A DNA stretch of 7,159 nt from Desulfobacteraceae bacterium (GTDB lineage Bacteria; Desulfobacterota; Desulfobacteria; Desulfobacterales; Desulfosalsimonadaceae). The stretch lies in contig SLPT01000105.1 in assembly GCA_007131845.1 (NCBI GenBank), positions 1 through 7,159 on the forward strand. The letters are read 5' to 3'. The notes under the pieces are model-generated. The model saw only the letters and a list, made by a program, of their open reading frames with translations, did not search any database and was not told the origin of the DNA. Positions 4,284-7,159 of this stretch are shown one piece after another (position 1 is the first letter of the stretch; every line of letters starts with the position of its first letter). A program made the position numbers and the translations under genes.

Positions 4284-5951
4284 ATGAAAAGTGATATCGC
4301 AAAAGAAGGCGTCGGCAGGGCGCCGCACAGAGCGCTTTTAAAGGCCGCCGGCTATACCGACGACGAAATCCGCCGACCGCTCATCGGTGTGGCCAACTCC
4401 TACAACAGCATCGTTCCCGGCCACACGGAACTAAACAAGATCACAGAAGCAGTCAAGGCCGGTATCTACATGGCGGGCGGCACGCCGGTCGAATTCGGCG
4501 TCATCGGCGTATGCGACGGCATCGCCATGGGGCACGAAGGAATGAAATATTCATTAGGCAGCCGCGAAATCATCGCCGACTCCATCGAAACCATGGCGAC
4601 TGCCCATGCCCTGGACGCCATGGTCATGATCCCCAACTGCGACAAGATCGTACCCGGCATGCTCATGGCCGCGGCCCGCATGGACCTGCCGGCCATTTTC
4701 ATCAGCGGCGGCCCCATGCTGGCCGGCCGGAGTCCGTCGGATCCCTCCGCGAAAGTCGACCTGATATCGGTTTTCGAATCCGTGGGCAAGGTTCGCTCCG
4801 GAAAGATGACCGAAGAGGAGCTGTGCGAGATTGAAAACGCCGCTTGCCCCACATGCGGATCGTGCGCAGGCATGTTCACCGCAAACTCCATGAACTGCCT
4901 CACGGAAGCGATCGGTCTGGGACTCCCCGGAAACGGCACCATCCCTGCTGTCATGTCCGCCCGGGTCCGTCTGGCCAAGGACGCCGGCATGCGGATTCTG
5001 GATCTCCATGAAAAGGGGATCACCCCCTCGAAAATCCTCACGAAGGATGCCTTTGAAAATGCCTTGTGCGTCGATATGGCCATGGGATGCTCCACCAACA
5101 CGGTACTGCACCTGGCAGCCCTCGCTCATGAAGCCGGCATGCCCCTGGCGCTGGACATGATCAATACCGTCAGCGACCGGATTCCGCATCTGTGTTCCCT
5201 TTCGCCTGGCGGGAAGCACCACATCGAAGACCTCAACCATGCCGGCGGCATTTACGCCGTGATGAAAACGCTTCTGGACGCCGGGTTCATCCACGGGGAC
5301 TGTCTCACGGTGACCGGTAAAACGGTCGCGGAAAACGCCCTTGCAGTCAGGGCAAACGATATCGGAGTAATCCGCCCTGTAAGCGATCCGTATCATAAAA
5401 GCGGAGGCCTTGCGGTCCTTTTCGGCAATCTCGCCCCGTCCGGATGCGTGGTAAAGCAGTCGGCCGTTGTCGATGAAATGCTCGTCCATGAAGGACCGGC
5501 CCGGGTCTTCGAATCCGAGGAGGAAGCCTCCGAGGCGATTCTTTCCGGACGAATCAACAAGGGGGACGTGGTGGTCATCCGCTGCGAAGGCCCCATGGGC
5601 GGCCCCGGGATGCGCGAAATGCTTACGCCCACCTCCGCAATCGCCGGCATGGGGCTTGACGGCCATGTCGCCCTGATCACCGACGGCCGGTTCTCCGGCG
5701 GCACCCGGGGGGCGGCCATCGGCCACGTATCGCCGGAAGCCATGCAGAAAGGCCCCATTGCCGTGGTCCACGAGGGAGACCGGATCGCAATCGATATTCC
5801 CGGCAAAACCATAACGCTTCAGGTTCCGGCAGAAGAAATCGAAAAACGGCTTGCCGATTGGAAGCAGCCGGCACCCAAAATCACCAGAGGCTACATGGCC
5901 CGGTATGCCAGACATGTAACGTCCGCGGACAAGGGGGCGGTGCTGGAATAG
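4284..5951 (+). CDS. ilvD: Dihydroxy-acid dehydratase
   Basis: 555 residues. IlvD removes water from 2,3-dihydroxy-isovalerate or -methylvalerate to give the keto acids that precede valine, leucine and isoleucine. Visible landmarks: [14 protein letters not shown] (34-47), [15 protein letters not shown] (77-91), NCDKIVPGM (118-126) with the Fe-S ligand Cys119 and the Mg-binding Asp120/Lys121, [14 protein letters not shown] (188-201) with the ligand Cys194, and [10 protein letters not shown], where Ser471 is the likely catalytic base. The first site reads VPGH where [2Fe-2S] dehydratases carry a PCN cysteine motif, as in the E. coli-type enzyme with an oxygen-labile [4Fe-4S] cluster, consistent with an anaerobe. 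The length fits the shorter ~550-residue class; E. coli IlvD is about 616. The ATG has a strong GGAGGG (4273-4278) at 5-base spacing. It is the first structural gene behind the attenuator and precedes ilvB by 67 bases. Confidence 0.97.
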   Translation: MKSDIAKEGVGRAPHRALLKAAGYTDDEIRRPLIGVANSYNSIVPGHTELNKITEAVKAGIYMAGGTPVEFGVIGVCDGIAMGHEGMKYSLGSREIIADSIETMATAHALDAMVMIPNCDKIVPGMLMAAARMDLPAIFISGGPMLAGRSPSDPSAKVDLISVFESVGKVRSGKMTEEELCEIENAACPTCGSCAGMFTANSMNCLTEAIGLGLPGNGTIPAVMSARVRLAKDAGMRILDLHEKGITPSKILTKDAFENALCVDMAMGCSTNTVLHLAALAHEAGMPLALDMINTVSDRIPHLCSLSPGGKHHIEDLNHAGGIYAVMKTLLDAGFIHGDCLTVTGKTVAENALAVRANDIGVIRPVSDPYHKSGGLAVLFGNLAPSGCVVKQSAVVDEMLVHEGPARVFESEEEASEAILSGRINKGDVVVIRCEGPMGGPGMREMLTPTSAIAGMGLDGHVALITDGRFSGGTRGAAIGHVSPEAMQKGPIAVVHEGDRIAIDIPGKTITLQVPAEEIEKRLADWKQPAPKITRGYMARYARHVTSADKGAVLE

Positions 5952-6018
5952 CGCCGGGAAAATCATCTGTCTGGATCAATTCAAATATGTTACAGCACAC
6001 CGCAAAGGATAACCGATC

Positions 6019-7159
6019 ATGAAGCTCAAAGGCGCACAGATTCTGATGGAAATGCTCAGGGAAGAAGGCGTGGACGCCATCTTCGGATATCCGGGGGGAG
6101 CCGTCCTGGATATTTATGACGCCCTCATGGATACGGATCTCAACCACATCCTGGTCCGGCATGAACAAGGGGCCGTCCACGCGGCAGACGGCTATGCACG
6201 GGCCTCCGGCAAGGTGGGGGTGTGCCTGGTGACATCCGGGCCGGGAGCGACCAACACGGTGACCGGCATCGCCTCGGCATACACGGACTCCATCCCGGTC
6301 GTAATCTTCACCGGCCAGGTGCCGACCCATCTCATCGGAAACGATGCATTTCAGGAAGTCGATATCGTCGGGATCACCCGACCGTGCACCAAGCACAACT
6401 ACCTGGTCAAAGACGTCCGGGACCTGGCCAAAACCGTCAAGGAGGCCTTTCACCTGGCCCGCTCGGGCCGCCCCGGTCCGGTGCTGGTCGATCTGCCCAA
6501 GGACGTCATCAACGCCACCACGAACTTCAAGGTGCCCGGCGAAGTCCGGATGCGGACGTACAACCCGACCTACAAACCGAATGTCCGGCAGCTTCAGAAA
6601 ATCATCGACCTGATCGGAAAGGCGAAAAAACCGGTCCTGTTCAGCGGCGGCGGTGTGAGTTTGTCCAAGGGGCATGAGGAGCTGACCCGGTTTGCGCGGA
6701 ATGCCAGGATTCCGGTCACCAGCACGCTCATGGGCCTGGGGGGCTTTCCGGGCACGGATGAGCTGTGGCTGGGGATGCTGGGGATGCACGGCACGTTTCG
6801 CGCCAACATGGCCATCACCGAATGCGACCTGCTCATTGCCGTAGGCGTCCGCTTCGACGACCGGGTAACGGGAAAGACCGATGAATTCGCTCCCAATGCG
6901 AAGATCGTGCAGATCGATATCGACCCCACATCCATCCAGAAAAACGTGCCGGTATCCGTCCCGGTGGTGGGGGACTGCCGGATTTCCCTTTCCATGCTGA
7001 ACGAACTGCTGGACAAGGTGGATCTCGACGGGGTTGAGGAAAAACGAACGCCCTGGCTCAATCAGATCGCAGACTGGAAGAATACCACCCCCCTGGCATA
7101 CAAGCAGGAAGACAGGATCAAACCCCAGTATGTCGTGGATACGCTCTATGAACTGACCA
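6019..7159 (+). CDS. ilvB: Acetolactate (acetohydroxyacid) synthase large subunit, 3' truncated by window
   Basis: An open frame of 380 codons that runs off the window with no stop, roughly two thirds of a typical 560-590-residue subunit. The enzyme joins pyruvate to a second pyruvate or to 2-oxobutyrate, the committed step of branched-chain synthesis, using ThDP, Mg and FAD. Seen in order: [16 protein letters not shown] (21-36); [19 protein letters not shown] (46-64), with the ThDP-activating Glu49; TSGPGATN (72-79); DAFQE (109-113), with Gln112; then the central FAD-type domain, with GMLGMHG and [11 protein letters not shown] (276-286). The C-terminal ThDP-pyrophosphate domain is only just entered. 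The ATG has AAAGGA (6004-6009) at 9-base spacing. It could be named ilvB, ilvG or ilvI; FAD-domain features favour a biosynthetic rather than a catabolic synthase. ilvN and ilvC would be expected next. Confidence 0.95.
   Translation, partial: MKLKGAQILMEMLREEGVDAIFGYPGGAVLDIYDALMDTDLNHILVRHEQGAVHAADGYARASGKVGVCLVTSGPGATNTVTGIASAYTDSIPVVIFTGQVPTHLIGNDAFQEVDIVGITRPCTKHNYLVKDVRDLAKTVKEAFHLARSGRPGPVLVDLPKDVINATTNFKVPGEVRMRTYNPTYKPNVRQLQKIIDLIGKAKKPVLFSGGGVSLSKGHEELTRFARNARIPVTSTLMGLGGFPGTDELWLGMLGMHGTFRANMAITECDLLIAVGVRFDDRVTGKTDEFAPNAKIVQIDIDPTSIQKNVPVSVPVVGDCRISLSMLNELLDKVDLDGVEEKRTPWLNQIADWKNTTPLAYKQEDRIKPQYVVDTLYELT

Noticed and set aside
4554..5966. 470-codon reverse-strand ORF opposite ilvD
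   Set aside because: It lies opposite a fully convincing, conserved ilvD. Its composition is that expected of an antisense reading of GC-rich codons, and it shows no recognisable motif.
5881..6789. 302-codon reverse-strand ORF opposite ilvB
   Set aside because: It is a shadow of the acetolactate synthase frame with no family motif, and it also overlaps the end of ilvD.

Overview
The window is a bacterial chromosome segment that most resembles a sulfate-reducer-like member of the Desulfobacterota (former Deltaproteobacteria). This is inferred from moderate-to-high GC, a FliG-type flagellar protein end, ilvD followed directly by an acetolactate synthase large subunit, an IlvD without the first [2Fe-2S] cysteine, and palindromic GACGGCTTTGTAAAAAGCC-type repeats that I associate with that group. 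No taxonomic search was possible.

Layout. (1) 1-131: the last 42 codons of fliG. (2) 143-589: a non-coding repeat cluster with two near-identical MITE-like palindromic elements (143-295 and 321-450) and a single element end (571-589) that runs up to the next gene. (3) 607-1329: an alpha/beta hydrolase standing alone. (4) 1330-1746: an intergenic stretch with a terminator-like hairpin, a candidate promoter, a 21-bp-phased direct repeat and a 14-bp dyad. (5) 1747-2619 and 2690-3808: a TPR-like outer-membrane lipoprotein and a FadL/UPF0164-like beta-barrel protein, probably co-expressed. (6) 3809-4283: the regulatory leader of a branched-chain amino acid operon. (7) 4284-5951: ilvD. (8) 6019 to the window end: ilvB, truncated at its 3' side.

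The most notable item is the ilv leader. A 30-codon ORF at 4055-4147 encodes a peptide in which 16 of 30 residues are Ile, Leu or Val, 11 of them within residues 5-16. It is followed by a strong intrinsic terminator (4189-4229), 54 bases before the ilvD start. Hand-pairing of the RNA gives three competing helices: a 1:2 protector (4068-4084 with 4140-4153), a 15-bp 2:3 antiterminator (4138-4152 with 4195-4209) and a 16-bp 3:4 terminator (4189-4204 with 4212-4227). The leader stop codon lies inside segment 2. This is the classic architecture of ribosome-mediated attenuation: when charged tRNA for Ile, Leu or Val is scarce the ribosome stalls on segment 1, 2:3 forms, and ilvD-ilvB are read through. 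The two enzymes catalyse the acetohydroxyacid synthase and dihydroxy-acid dehydratase steps of valine, isoleucine and leucine synthesis.

All motif positions, pairings and starts were worked out by eye. Folding energies, homology searches and copy counts were not computed.
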